Notes: generated by a model from the sequence alone, not told the origin. 64,000 nt of DNA from Sthenelais limicola (GCA_942159475.1 OW804102.1:27658873-27722872); one strand, 5' to 3'; counted from the first letter of the stretch, positions 35,366 through 47,519 are shown. Program-made: numbers and translations.

Positions 35366-35726
35366 TAACAAGCTAATAAAAGCTGCTCCAGTCAGGAGAC
35401 CTTTCCTCGCCCCATGAATATTCAGCGGCTGGTTTAGAAGAATATTCATAAGTGTATCAGACCCTTATGGACCATTTGAATATAAGACCCTGATATATAT
35501 ATTCCCCATTTGGTCTGAGCATATATAGCCTCCAAGGTCGTGAGACCGAAAAGGCAAGATTAGCATCACCCTCTGTGCTCACATAGGCTCATTATCACCG
35601 CTTTAAATGGTTGCAGAATATAATTCCTATCCCTATGGGTATTTATAATCACGTTATTAGACCGAAGCCAAACACCTTATGCCCAACACATTATAGTTTC
35701 ACATGAGAAACTCATTCTTCTAATCT

Positions 35727-35915
35727 GGTCCTGGGTATGACCATAAAGTGCCTTTCTGTTTCTTTGCTCTGTCTCTCTCTCCCTTCTTCTCTATCTCTAT
35801 TTCCTGGGTATGATCATAAACTGCCTCCCTCTCAGCTCTCCCGTCCTTGATATAACCATATTAAATTTGTGGATAATGGCGTAATATAAAGCAACCAATC
35901 TCACTCACTCTATGC
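35727..35915 (-). repeat. Inverted copy of the 4724-4915 repeat
   Basis: Contains CCTGGGTATGACCATAAAGT, a CT-rich tract, CCTGGGTATGATCATAAACT and ends AACCAATCTCACTCACTC. Confidence 0.7.
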
Positions 35916-36055
35916 TTCTAATTAAACGATGGATTTCTTTAGTTCAGCGATTTGTAATGAGAATGGAGAAAACTATATCATTTGGAGAGTAGTTCAGTTG
36001 GTAGTTTTGTATTAAACCTGTGCCAACCAGTGTAATACAGTTGAGCGTGCAATGA

Positions 36056-36405
36056 ATAGGGGGGTTGCATGTCTCACTGCGCATGTCTGTCACAGTGCAT
36101 GCTGGGACGGATTCAGTTCAAGTCTGATATAGAAATACTTGGCAACATTTTTTTATAAAAAATTGCAAAATTATTTTCACCAATATCATAGTTTGTATAG
36201 ATGATTTATGAAAACCAAATGCATGGTGGGAATGATGAAGTCAACGGTTATGGGAACATGGATATTGCATGGATATTGATATTAGAGTATTGATAAATAG
36301 TGCATGCTGAACATAACATGTTTTCTTTAGATTTTATACTGTACCATTACTCCCATAATTCCATGCGAATCAAGATTCAAAATGGCGTGCTATGCAACTC
36401 CCCTG
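36056..36405 (+). mobile_element. MITE-B copy
   Basis: Left ATAGGGGGGTTGCATGTCTC and right GCTATGCAACTCCCCTG; same orientation as 26172-26512. The following 36406-36999 shows nothing I can name. Confidence 0.75.
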
Positions 36406-36999
36406 TTGTGTTGCATGGGGTTTAGTTGGAGGTCACGACATGTCATGGAGTGTAGTACAATTTTGTGCGGTAGTAAAGACTTGACCTATAGGTATAGGGT
36501 TTCTGAACAGAAGCCACTGTGCTGACATATCTATAACCTCAATCAATATTAAAAGTAGGAACAAATGCTAAAGAAACACAAGCATTAGGTTTAGCATCTA
36601 CAGTATGTGAATAATTTGACTGTAGGCGTTTTGATTAGGGAACGAAAGGACGGAGCATGTCCGAATGTATTTATGAATCCAGAAATTTAGCCCGCTAGAA
36701 GATATAAGGTTATTTACAAATATTCGGAAGTATATTGTAAGTCTGGCAGGACCGGATGGTATATTTATTGGTCGCTTGTCCCTTTAACCCTAGCGGGCTG
36801 ACCCCAATACACAACAGTTACGTAGACAAAGGGTTAATGGGAAAACAAGGTCGGGAATCAGAGAAGCATGTAATTAGGATTCTCGGGTGGCGGCGCCTGG
36901 TGCTTGATAGATAAGACATAGTCTGGCTATCCATTCATATGAATCAGTGCCCATAGAGAACACATGCAGGCCTATAGCTAAGCTATGGGTATACATATA

Positions 37000-37455
37000 G
37001 GTCAGTCTGTCAGAAAATGTACAATTCCTTTTCACCAATCCTCTCAAATAACCCACATTTAAGACAAGAATGAGCTTCGAAATGCAGTTTAACATAACAC
37101 AACTGATACTTTGAATCAATGCGATACCAAATATACTCAGATATATCCGGTATTCATTGTTTTGTAGCCACATTTAGCAGAACTTCCTAACCCATTGAGG
37201 ACGGGATTTATGCAGCCCGGGCATTGCTGTTGGATATTGTTTGATATAGATATAACTTAACAAAAAATGAACTGATCTTTCTGAAATTTGAAATACTAGC
37301 AAACAATCACATTAGAACTACATACGAAATATTTGTTTAAGTATGTTGTCATGGGGACAATAATGATCATGTCATACCTAACATACATGCATTCTGGAAA
37401 GTGAATAATTGTGTAGAGCTGGCAATTGTACATTTTTTCTGAAAGTCTGACCCAT
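37000..37455 (+). mobile_element. MITE-A copy with ~215-bp insertion
   Basis: MITE-A left part runs to about 37190 and resumes near 37408 (TGTGTAGAGCTGGCAATTGT) to end at 37455. The insert begins CCCATTGAGGACGGGATTTA; its identity is unknown. Confidence 0.65.
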
Positions 37456-37598
37456 ATACTGGAGGCTAGGGTGGGAGGCACCATGCTTGCATTCGGAGAC
37501 AGGGAAGAATGTAACTCTGACTGTAGATGTGAATGAGGCAATACTAGCTATCATGGTAGGGGAGGGACAGAGGGTATGTGAAGACAATATTTATAGCT

Positions 37599-37739
37599 GG
37601 ATCAGATCGTCAGAAAATGAACAATCAGTAGCTCAACACATTTCGTAAATTCTGCTAAATAAGGCTGACTAATGGTCAATACTGGACGTATCTAGGTACA
37701 TTTGGTATTGCCTTGATTAAACATATCTCTGTGTGTATG
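37599..37739 (+). mobile_element. MITE-A left half, target of the giant transposon
   Basis: Runs from GGATCAGATCGTCAGAAAAT to TCTCTGTGTGTATG, 141 bp, and stops abruptly at CACTGATAGACCC. The missing right half is found at 61370-61465 in the same orientation; minus the duplicated TG the sum is about 235 bp, matching the 236-bp copy at 518-753. Confidence 0.9.
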
Positions 37740-37755
37740 CACTGATAGACCCAAC

Positions 37756-38100
37756 CTCGGTGAGTGACCGTTTTTTCTCAGGAATTGGCTGGCATCCAAT
37801 TGCCAGGCACTGACCGAGAAAAAAACGGTCAGATTTTCAGTGACCGAAAAAAAAACGGTCAGATTTTGGTGACCGAAAAAAAAAAACGGTCATCACTTTT
37901 GGTGACCGAGAAAAAAAACGGTCATCACTTTTGGTGACCGAGAAAAAAAAACGGTCAGTGACCGATAAATCCCAGTCATCTCAATGCTGACTGTTTTTTG
38001 CAGGGTGTTTTTTTTACCACTATTTGACCGTTTTTTTCGGTGGTAACCAAGGTTTGACCGTTATTTTTCAGTGGCCCTTTAACTTGACCGTTTTTTGTTA
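37756..38100. repeat. Left subterminal array of TGACCG/CGGTCA hairpins
   Basis: At least eight TGACCG-(A-rich)-CGGTCA or reverse units, e.g. TGACCGAGAAAAAAAACGGT then CATCACTTTTGG, spaced ~30 bp. Each unit can fold on itself. In plant CACTA elements such subterminal repeats bind the accessory protein; the same role here is inference. Confidence 0.8.
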
Positions 38101-38176
38101 GATTGATGGTTTTTCATTAATTCAAATTATAGGGGTTATGAAAATAGGAATTATCAGGTTTTATAGTACTAATATC

Positions 38177-38220
38177 CCCTGTGACACACCGGGAAGCTGC
38201 AATTCCTGGGGTGTCACAGG
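38177..38220. repeat. Hairpin, 18-bp arms
   Basis: CCTGTGACACACCGGGAA pairs with TTCCTGGGGTGTCACAGG with two mismatches, loop GCTGCAA. Just inside the left subterminal array. Confidence 0.75.
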
Positions 38221-38737
38221 CTAGTAGTATACCCCTGATGAAAACCTAAAACGATTTCAATATGACCAACTAGAAAGGAAATGGTAACAAACACTGGAAA
38301 TCATGTAAAGCAACACTTTATTTACATTCATCACATACACATTTATTACTTTATTTACAATTGACTAGGATCATAGACGTAGGAGGGGAATAAACCCAAA
38401 TTGTCTTACTAAATATTAAGCCATACAGTAAGACAAGGGCATGAATGCTGCAATTCCTTGAAATTGAAGCATTACTATTTAAAGTGGTAACAATGTTCCT
38501 CGTTTTCGGGGATATGTAAAATTCAATGTAGTAAGTTTAATCTGCGCATCAATTTGTTTTAGCCAATTATTAGGAGCTAATCAACACCTGTGACTGGCCA
38601 GCCCTCGGTCCCACCCACTGTCATCCGAAATAGGGTGTATTTGGACGAAACAAATGTAAAAATCCATACTGTACTGAATGGATTGATTACTACTCATAAG
38701 CCAAGTGTCACTTATACCATGTGAACCAACTACTACT

Positions 38738-38786
38738 GTACTTGTACTCCTGGTGAATAAAAAACCTCTTATCTTATCTTACATTG
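38738..38786 (+). mobile_element. LINE 3' tail nested in the transposon
   Basis: GTACTCCTGGTGAATAAAAA then CCTCTTATCTTATCTTAC resembles the pentamer tail of the other LINE ends. It lies just past the end of the SAM-domain gene. Confidence 0.4.
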
Positions 38787-38907
38787 ACTGCCGACAATGG
38801 CCGATCTCCGCACACCTCATACCTTACAATCATATTTATATTAACAGCTTAAAACTGGACAGGTTGCTGAAGCCTCATAATAAATTAACTAACTGTATGT
38901 AACAAAT

Positions 38908-41900
38908 CTAATTCTTGGATTTGATAAACGATTTTAACTTGGTGATCAATGATGTTACTCTATTTGGTATCCCAGGTTTCCCCTTCTTTGATTGCGTCCG
39001 ATTTCCGGAGTCCGGAGAAATTCCGGCAAACAGTCTGAAATAGAAGAAAATATCCTGTTCACTGAAATGTTCACACTCCAATTAAAATGCTTATGTCAAA
39101 ATCATGTTAACTTAGCATTCATAAATTCAATGCAAAGCAATATACTAGGCCGTGCCCATCTATACCTTTTTGTATTGTTCTTTTTTCTATTGTATGACAC
39201 ATAAGCATTTAAACATGAAAATGTTATTTGGTGGTGTGGTGGATGGGTTGCTTTACCCCCTTAGGAATACACTTTAGGTTATATCAAAGACTGTGGGAGG
39301 GAGTGATAGTGGCAAACAGAGTACTTATTCCCCACAATTCTTAGACAAGTAGCAGGACGAAGTAAATTTCATTTCAACACATTGGATTTTTTACATTGGA
39401 ACATTAGCTTACCTTTGATACATATCACATGTGTTGCCCATCTTCTCATGATACTTCACATTCAGTAAGAAGTGCACTCCATAGAAGATGGCCAGAGCTT
39501 GGGAAAAGGTTGTGAGGTTGGAGTTGACTACAATGCCATCAACGGCAACCATGTAGCGGGAGGCTAAGAGGGGGGAAGATCCTGAAAAACAATTGAGACC
39601 ATTAGGTTTTTGGCTCCTGGCAGCATTTGTATTAAGCCCCCTCAAACTACATTTCATATACATTTATACAATCTACATTTTTTCCTAGCTGCTACTGACT
39701 CTTACAGCTGGTTGCCATAATTGAATAATCTTCTAGCTTGATAACTGATACTTGATAACCTAACTTGATGCCTACTTGATAACTTTTCTCTATCAATATC
39801 CCAACATCCTTCCATTAATATCTATATATATGTATTACTGACACCTACCACAGTAAAGGATACATGGCTCTGGGCTCAGCACATTCACCATGTCAGCAGC
39901 TGTGTCTGTGGGCTGTAAGCAGGATGGCACATTAGATTTTCCATTTTCAGAAATATTCCTCAAACATCACTGTTATGACAAATGTAACAACAAATTTCAG
40001 TTTGGGGCCAAGTTGGAAGCATTAAAATTTAATATCATGAATGGTACAATAGATATATCAATCAATCTTTTACATGTCCAACACATCTTTCACAGGTTTA
40101 TGAATTTATAAACAAGAAGGATGGATAGCTTGGCTATATTATTTAAACAGGCCTTGTCAAATTTATCAAAATTATGTTCACCTTTGCCTGTTTCAGCACA
40201 TAGTGAATCTCCTCTTTGAAGTATGCACTTGTCAGCATGAAGAGCCCAGGGTAAAGGGCTTCCCGACTCCCACAGGCCACCATTATGTCATAGATTTCCT
40301 TCCTGTAGAATAAAGAACATCTATTGATTTTCATGGGAATATTTTTTCCTTATGAATCAGAATCACAGTCAGTGATTTTATTTATTACTTATAATTTATT
40401 AATTAATTATGATTGTTTTAATGGAATAATTTATATCATAAATTATATCATAAGACAACATTCATAGCAATCAAGGTATATACTTCATTTTGGGAAAATA
40501 CTTACGCAGTCTCTTGCACACGCGTTTTGTTTTCCTGTTGCTTGTAAAAGGTGTGCAGGCCTTCTCCTAGCTCCTCGTACCCTTCCTGGATATTACGGAG
40601 CATATTTCCTCCAGTCAAAAGTTCGTTGTGCAGAACACATCCTTCAAGCGTAAACAATGTTGGCCAGCGGTCTATGCAGCGAAGTATTGTAATACCTGAA
40701 ATGATGGATGGACCAAGATAAATATTAGAAATGTTTTTCCATATGGAAGGGGCTTTTCTGTTTTGTTCTAGTATTTGCAATAAGGATGCTAACATTTGTA
40801 TCATGAGGAATTGCTCAAGCTTTGGCTGGTGTTTTCTCGGTCATTATGGAATTTCTATGCCTCAATAAAAATTAATACAGTTCAGTGGTACAAGAAGTTC
40901 AGTATAAAGTCATACAACAAAGAGCATAACAATATCTTGGATATATACCTGAGTTGATATCATGTCGCTGAAGGAAGTAGGTCACCTCTTGCAATATACT
41001 CATGTCAGAGGAGAGATTTGACCCACCCACTTTGCTGTAGAGGTTGGCAAGTTCTTCTCGTTTGCTCTCAAGGCTGGCCATAGTTTCACCCTGTGGCAGT
41101 TGGCCATCCTCCCATCGGAGACATCCATTCCTGTAATATAAGAGGGACTTTTGTTCAGGTTTTGGCCTTTCACATAATAGTATAGAACATTATAATACCA
41201 CCAACAAATAGAATATCAAGGAATTCATAGAGGATATCTGTAAACATCTTAACAAAAGCTTACTGACCACAAAGATGTACTGCCTAACAAAATTCACTAA
41301 TCATTATGCCTAAACCTCTCTATGATATTACATACCTGACAATAGCCTTGCTACTTTTCTTTGTGTTGGTTTTTGTTGCTTGGCTGGTGCTCCGCTTTGT
41401 GGGCACAATGCCAGATGCAGCCTTTTGCTTCTCCCGGTGAACTGTCCCATATCTGTTGGACATCTGCTTTACTAATCCGTACTCCCCAGAACCCATCCTC
41501 TTCCCATTGACCTCATCAGCAAGGTGTGGGTACTTGTTAACTAGCTGGTAGCCAATATCTTTCAGCTGGTGGAGTTGGGGCCTGGGTTCGATCTGAATAA
41601 AAAGTGGTAAAATGAATTACAACTGTATAGGAATAACATTATTTCTGATCCTGATTTTTGTTTGATACATAATCAATAATGGACATAAACATAATGGACA
41701 TAGGATATAATTACCTCCCCAAACAGAATGGGTACAATCTATAATCTAATAACTTTACTATAATAATAATAATAATAATAATAAGGTGTACTTTATTTTG
41801 TCATGATAACAGTTACATAGAGTGACAAAAAAGGTACAAGATATCCCCAATATTTTTTTAATTTCCCTTGCATAATAATATGTAATAAATGGTTGAATTT

Positions 41901-42831
41901 TCAGCTTAGAATGAATAACCTACCTCCATGATTTGACCCATCAGGTGTCTGATAAGCTGCCTTCTCATGGACTCGCCCATCGTCTTATTAACTAGATGGG
42001 TCTCAAAGCGGGTCGGTATTTCCGGGACAAACTTCTGATACCAGAACTTGTCTGCAGCAGTGGTACGGTTGCTAGGGGGGATGCCAGGGTTTGGTGGTTG
42101 TGGGCGAACAGCCGGTGCTAAGGATGAAATGCGCGATGATGTTGAAGGGGCAGGTGATACTGTGAGGTTCAGCTTCAGCATTGGGGAATTACAGAAGCTG
42201 AAGGCATTGGTGGTGACAGGCTCTGGTGTCTTCGGGTATTCTGCACTTGCAGACTCAGTTGATGCATTTTGCAGGGCATGAAACTTGTCCATCTTTTTCT
42301 TTCGCATTTCCACAGCAATGACTGCAATGCACAATGATCAGTAAGATAAATGTGATTTAATATGATAAAGACAGAACAGTACCCCTGCATTTCTGCAGCC
42401 ATTTAAGTGAAATTAGATATTTTAAGATTTCTAACCTCCTTTGCCCAAACTCCTCCCTGCTCTACCCCAAAAACATACAACATGCAAATAGGACTAATAA
42501 GACACCAAGTCGCCGCTAATGTGTACTTTGATTCTATATTTTCTGTGGTTTTCATGGCTGACCACTTATATAGGAACTTTAGTTTAGGAACTTTGTGCAA
42601 GTTAAACACAATCATATCATAGCTAATCATTACTCACATTTGGCCTCATTTATCAGCTTATTAGCCTTTAGGGGTGGGATAGCCTTGGTAAGATCTTCCA
42701 GCAGGAGATACTCAACATCATCAACATCATCACATCCACAGTCTTTCAGGACTGCTAGGAGCGTTTTGTGCTGTTCCTCCTTAAGGTTAGGCAGGACTAC
42801 CGCAATCAGGTTCTCTAAGTCTTGATTCAAC
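38908..42831 (-). CDS. SAM-domain accessory protein of the transposon (9 exons, ~567 aa)
   Basis: Exons on the minus strand: 42831-42638, 42321-41924, 41592-41336, 41130-40949, 40695-40506, 40302-40182, 39912-39849, 39581-39413, 39034-38908 (stop TAG at 38910-38908). All joins keep phase (1, 0, 2, 1, 2, 0, 1, 2) with GT/AG borders. Exon 1 encodes a SAM-like helix bundle with EYLLLEDLTKAIPPLKANKL. Exon 2 is Ser/Pro-rich, exon 3 Lys-rich, exon 4 opens RNGCLRWEDGQLPQG, and the last ends QRLFAGISPDSGNRT before a basic tail. Proteins of this plan are annotated in fish and other animals as SAMD3-like and, from memory, sit beside the same transposase. The first exon starts with a single G completing a codon from an upstream exon; AT|G with the 46335-46385 leader gives a start codon. 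By analogy with En/Spm TnpA it may bind the subterminal repeats; that is inference. Confidence 0.75.
41759..41784. repeat. (AAT)n microsatellite
   Basis: About eight uninterrupted AAT units in an intron of the SAM-domain gene. Confidence 0.9.
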
Positions 42832-42838
42832 CTGTAAA

Positions 42839-43220
42839 TACATAAGAAGAATAACTGGGTGAGTACATTTCTGCAAAACTTTGATCATAAAAGTGGTTAA
42901 GGTTGTTTAACTGTGTGTGTAAATCTATGAATGCCACTGAGTCTAAATAGATGAGAAACTGAGCTAGAAAAATTATAAAAAAACAAAATTAACATCATCT
43001 AGTCATTAAAATATGTGTGATACAATTCAGAGATGAGTGAGTAAATATTATCATATCAATATTAACATAATTTCATACAGATACATGGAATTAATTTATG
43101 ATTTAAGTTAACATAACAACTTGGTGGCAGCACCAGATGCAGTTGCTTTCATTTGGGTTTGTGCAATAACAGGCACAAAGAGGTTATTACCATAAGAGAC
43201 TATATGATGTTTCCAATGGG
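42839..43220. other. Spacer between SAM-domain gene and transposase
   Basis: No TATA box, start exon or poly(A) signal that would make the SAM gene a separate unit is obvious on the minus strand. It is AT-rich and could simply be intron and transposase 3' UTR. This absence is part of the case for a shared transcript. Confidence 0.4.
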
Positions 43221-46200
43221 CTATACAAGTGGTGGTGCATGCTTTAAAGTCAAGTATTTGTTTCGGTCCATTTCATACTGTTGGAGGGGCCATGGGTCCA
43301 ATAAGCTGAAGATGTCAACACATTTGGTGGCAATAACATTGTTGTCAATTTTCAGTAACATGGTAGGTTCGAGCCGCTCAACTTTGTGAATTTGCACAAG
43401 CAAAAAGAACTTTTTTCCTGAGTTTAGGAGCAGGATTATTTTGCCTATGTGAGTTACATCGCCATACTCACTTCCTAGTACTACACAGGCCTCAGTTTTG
43501 TATGTGATCCCTTTACAGGTGATCTCATCAACAACAATGACAGAGTTGCCAACATCACTGTTCACTTGTTCCTGGACCACCTTTCGCACTTCTGGGGAAT
43601 AGAGACCAAGAATAAAGTTCTTTTCCCCTTTGCAAACTGGGCTATCTGAGTACATTGGCCCACTTTGTACATATGCTTGCAGCAATTGATGCTTTTGACT
43701 GAGGGAGTATGTTATATTTATAAAGTTCATGGAGTTTCTGGCCACCTGTTTAAAGTACGAATGCTTCGATTCGAATCGCATCGTCCACACCCGGCTGAGT
43801 GGACCAAACTGGAGTATAAGTTCAGGATAGTGCATCAGAAAGTGATGCTTTGGCCGGAGACGAACATTTGGGAAGAGAGTGCACCTCAAGCTTATGTAGT
43901 TATGAATCAGGTGGTTGAGAAGCCCAATCTGTTCTTCTGAAATCACAGGTGCCATGATTGTGAGGCAAACTTCATGTAGCAGGTTCATTAGGATCCACAC
44001 ATCATTACTCATATCTGGTATTTTGTTGTGAAGGAGAAAGGGCATGAAACGTATGAAGGCGAAATTTTCCATAGCTTGCCCACCTAACTTTCTTCCCTTG
44101 ATGTTTATGACGGCTGGCACACTTCCACTATCTGAGCATTTGTATTTAAACTGCCTTATCTCTCGATTTAAGTCTTCAAAGGAGAAGTATTTGTCTTTCT
44201 TAACCAAATGTTCTAGGCAGAGAAACATGTCCCAGTTTAAAATGCCCTCAAAGACATCATGTGCCAAACATGGTGGTAGCCCTGGGTCACACACATGAAA
44301 GTCTGCAAGTTCGTTTAGAATGGAGTCACACTTGACTCCTTCTGACCAGCCACATTCCTCATCATGGACTTCCTGTAGATTGTTGTTGTAGTTCTCTTTA
44401 TTTCTTCTCTCTCCCATGAGTTCAGGATTTGATTGGAAGTCATCACGTGAAATATTGCAGTATCGACAAAAATATTGATGTGCAAAGTTTTCTATGAATC
44501 CCCCAATCTGGTGGGAACCCAAGTTATCGCCTGCTACACATATGACTCTGATTTTCCTTTCCTTTTCATTTAGCATTATGCCTGATGTCTCCAGATCTTT
44601 CAATTCGTCTATCAGTGGTCTCAACACAGAGTCAATCCCAAACTGTTTCACACAAACCTCTTTACAGAGGAGGGCAAGCTGGAGATGGTCAATCATAGAT
44701 CTATATTCTGCTGGAATATTTAAGATCGTATAATAGACAGCATAGACTTTGTGTTTGGTTCTAGCAGAGCCAAGAGGATTTGCAACCTCGAAAGAGTCTT
44801 GGTAGAGCATAATGTCAAGTGTTGGGTCCTCTTGCCCACTGGTTCTTTCTTTGTATACTTGGCCATCAAGTACATCATGTAGCAAATGTGACTCATGCTT
44901 GTTGGTGTCCAGAAATTTCAGGAAGCCAGGATTACTTGAAAGGACAGTTAGAGTATCCCTTACTGGGACAACATGGACGTAACAGGGTTTTCGGTTTTGG
45001 TCCGAACCTATCACATATTGCTGCGGTCGAACATAGTTGAAAGTGTCTTTGTAGTGTTTCTTCCGCAATTTGTTGGTTTTGAATAGCGTCTGGTTGAATT
45101 CTAACATCTTATTCCCAGTATTCAAAGTGTTGCTGAGGGACTTGGCAGTATCTGCACTCATCTCAATGTCTTTTGTTATTTCGTTAACTTTTGCAGCAAG
45201 CTGTTGATTGCCTATATGAGCACAATCCGATATTTCAGTAATAATATCCTGAATAGTTTTCACTGGAACCAACAATTTTGATTCAAGCTTCATGTAGAAT
45301 AGAGCCATGCTCAATGCCAGCTGCCTGTCGTAATCAACACTATTAGGCCCATCCCCGTCAATGTCCATTTCACATTCAGAGTCGTCATTAGACTGGATAT
45401 CAGTGGGAAGTGGAGAAGTGCTTAACTTTTCATGAGCTGAGGAAGTAGAGACCAATTCATCTGGACATCCACTTTGGTCTTGAGACACTGGATGTACCAC
45501 TGTGGATGGATCAAAGTCATCTACCATGTACTGGGTGTGAAGCCTTCTGATGTGACTTTTCCATGAGCTCACATTCTCAATCTCCTTACCACAGCACACA
45601 GTGAAAGGACATTTCACAACATGCTTATCTTTAATATGATCCTGTAGGTGACTGAGATACTGCTTTGGTTGTTTCACCACTTCATGACACAAAGTCACAG
45701 GACACTGAAAAACACTATCACACATGGATCCTAGGTTGTCCAGTTTGGGTTTGGACACTTTAACAGAGTCCTGCGGATGAGGGTGCAAGCGGTACAGATG
45801 TGAATGTAGAGAAGCATAGTTTCCTGTTGTCAACCCACATCCATTGTAGGGACATGGAAAGCCATACCCGACATCATGGCGATGATACAGGAAGCAATGC
45901 TTGCTGTAGGCTCCATTGCTAGCTGACACAGTGGCACACTTAGCACATCTCAGTTTAACCAGTGGCCTGTAATGAACCATATGAACATTGCTCAATATAA
46001 ATTTGTTCAGTTGAGGAATCAAATAAAATTTCAAAATCTACATCAAATTATCTACAAGCAATAATGTGCTCAATATAATATTTGTTCAGTTCTGATGAAT
46101 TATATAAAATTTCAACATATTTTTCAAGGCAATGTTAACATATGGATTGCAGGAAGACCTCTGGTTAAACATTATAACTTAGACACTTATACACCACTTT

Positions 46201-46336
46201 GGTCCACTCAGCGGTATCTGCACAAATGCAGTTTGTTCATTCCTTAAGCAGGGGGCCATGTCATGAGGGTATATCCATAAAACATGCATTTCGAAAGATG
46301 GATAGAATCATAAGAATTAAAGAAAAGAACTTACAT
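43221..46336 (-). CDS. TNP2/CACTA-type transposase with four zinc fingers, 915 aa
   Basis: Main exon 45966-43221; its acceptor ends TTACAG and the exon starts with G, which joins the AT ending the leader exon (46336-46335) to make ATG, giving MPLVKLRCAKC. Four C2H2-like fingers follow: C8/C11/H24/H29, C39/C44/H57/H62, and two more to about residue 145. A coiled, polar middle precedes the catalytic part: YQDSFEVANPLG near residue 392, GDNLGSHQIGGF near 480, the knuckle FCRYC near 500, HDVFEGIL near 570, KHHFLMHYPE near 707 and RFESKHSYFK near 732. The Asp residues in the first, second and fourth of these are the candidate RNase H-fold metal ligands. This is the TNP2-like architecture of CACTA transposases, with animal-type N-terminal fingers. 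The frame is intact for 2.7 kb, so it may be active. It would cut at the CACTG ends at 37740 and 61369. Confidence 0.85.
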
Positions 46337-46385
46337 TGCGTATCGTTTGAACTCCTGCCTTCGGCGATGGAGACCAGGAAAAGCC
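46335..46385 (-). other. Leader exon supplying the start codon by splicing
   Basis: 51 bp on the minus strand between acceptor TTTTTTTCAG and donor GTAAGT. It ends GATACGCAAT and contains no ATG of its own. Joined to 45966 it gives ATG for the transposase; joined to 42831 it would give ATG TTG AAT for the SAM protein. The acceptor means at least one more 5' exon or a trans-spliced leader upstream, not identified. Confidence 0.6.
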
Positions 46386-46504
46386 CTGAAAAAAATCAAA
46401 ATGAACATTTAAAAATTGATTGGCAATCAGTGTCTAAATTTGTTAAATGTGTTAATTGTGTGGGGAAGAGGGGGGGGTATATTATGAGAAATAAATATAT
46501 TCAA

Positions 46505-46840
46505 ATATATTCAAAAATAATCTAACAATATACAGTGTGTGGGTGTGAGAGTGGGGAGGGGGGTATATTATTAAATGAATGAACATCAACTACAAAGTCA
46601 AGATCTAATTTCGATTTTATCGATTTTATGAAATAAACACCAAAACCGTAAGAAAGACGATGCAAGTTAATTTTGCTTAAGTTGTTTTATTGTTGTATGA
46701 CCAACGTTTCAGAGAACATTTCTCCTTCTTCAGGGTATTCAGAAATAATCTAACAATATAGGGTGTGTGGGTGTGTGAGTGGGGAGGGGGGGGGTATATT
46801 ATCAGAAATAAATCAAAAACACAAAGTCAAGATCTAAATT
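46505..46840. repeat. Direct duplication, ~235-bp spacing
   Basis: AATAATCTAACAATATA followed by a GTGTGTGGGTGTG..GGGGAGG and TATATTAT block occurs at about 46511-46610 and again at 46744-46840. The sequence between the copies carries the hammerhead-like motif. Confidence 0.75.
46681..46740 (-). ncRNA. Hammerhead-ribozyme-like motif (retroelement remnant)
   Basis: Minus strand has CTGAAGA, then GGAGAA and TTCTCT that can pair as stem II, then GAAACG: the order and core bases of a minimal hammerhead (CUGANGA, stem II, GAAA). Short hammerheads of this kind are known in Penelope-like elements and some SINEs. Stem I and III pairing is poor by eye, so activity is uncertain. Confidence 0.35.
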
Positions 46841-47208
46841 TGTTGAATAATATCCAAGTCGTCATAGGCTAGGCGAAGAATATCTGCCATTGACAAGGCA
46901 CTCATCTTAACATCAAATTACTCTAAAAATTCAATTTCCGACGAACATAATAATATTTTCGCCATGATACTTCATATCCGGATCGTCAGGCCCATTTTAC
47001 ATCGTACCAACCATATTTTAAACAATGAAATAAAGTAATTATTGTATAATAATTATTTTTCAATAAACCAACTGACTTCTATGACGTAGGAATTAAAAAT
47101 GGCTACCCTATCGAGATTAACATTGAAGTCTATGAGGAAAATTATCAATCATCTTAAAAGCACCCAAATCTCTTAAAAATCTAAACTAAAATGATAATAA
47201 TCCATTTA

Positions 47209-47256
47209 AATAACACCTTGGTACATCATATGCATATGATGTACCAAGGTGTTATT
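47209..47256. repeat. Perfect 48-bp palindrome
   Basis: Two 24-bp arms with no loop, centre CATATGCATATG, outer arms AATAACACCTTGGTAC. No mismatch. Confidence 0.95.
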
Positions 47257-47519
47257 CATAGGCATTATTTATTTAGTGGTAGGTAGGGTTAAAATACAGT
47301 TGTAGTGTATAGAGATAGAAGTTCAATCATCTACTTGTACTGGTAGATTGTACTGGTAGATTGATAAGTTTCCTGGATCCGCCCCTGGACTTAAGACTTA
47401 GACTTCAGTGATTTCGGTGATGTTATGCTAGAATAGGTTAGAATGCTAGAATAGGTTATGATATATATATAATATATATGATATATAAATAACAGAGTAG
47501 ATATCAAACGACTAGGGTG

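Noticed and set aside
43665..45040. Plus-strand frames of 73-91 codons
   Set aside because: Antisense to the intact 915-aa transposase.
38617..46533. A smaller CACTGT-bounded transposon around the transposase and SAM genes
   Set aside because: Only six bases match between the two ends and there is no target-site evidence; the 37740/61369 ends match over 13 bp and sit in a split MITE.
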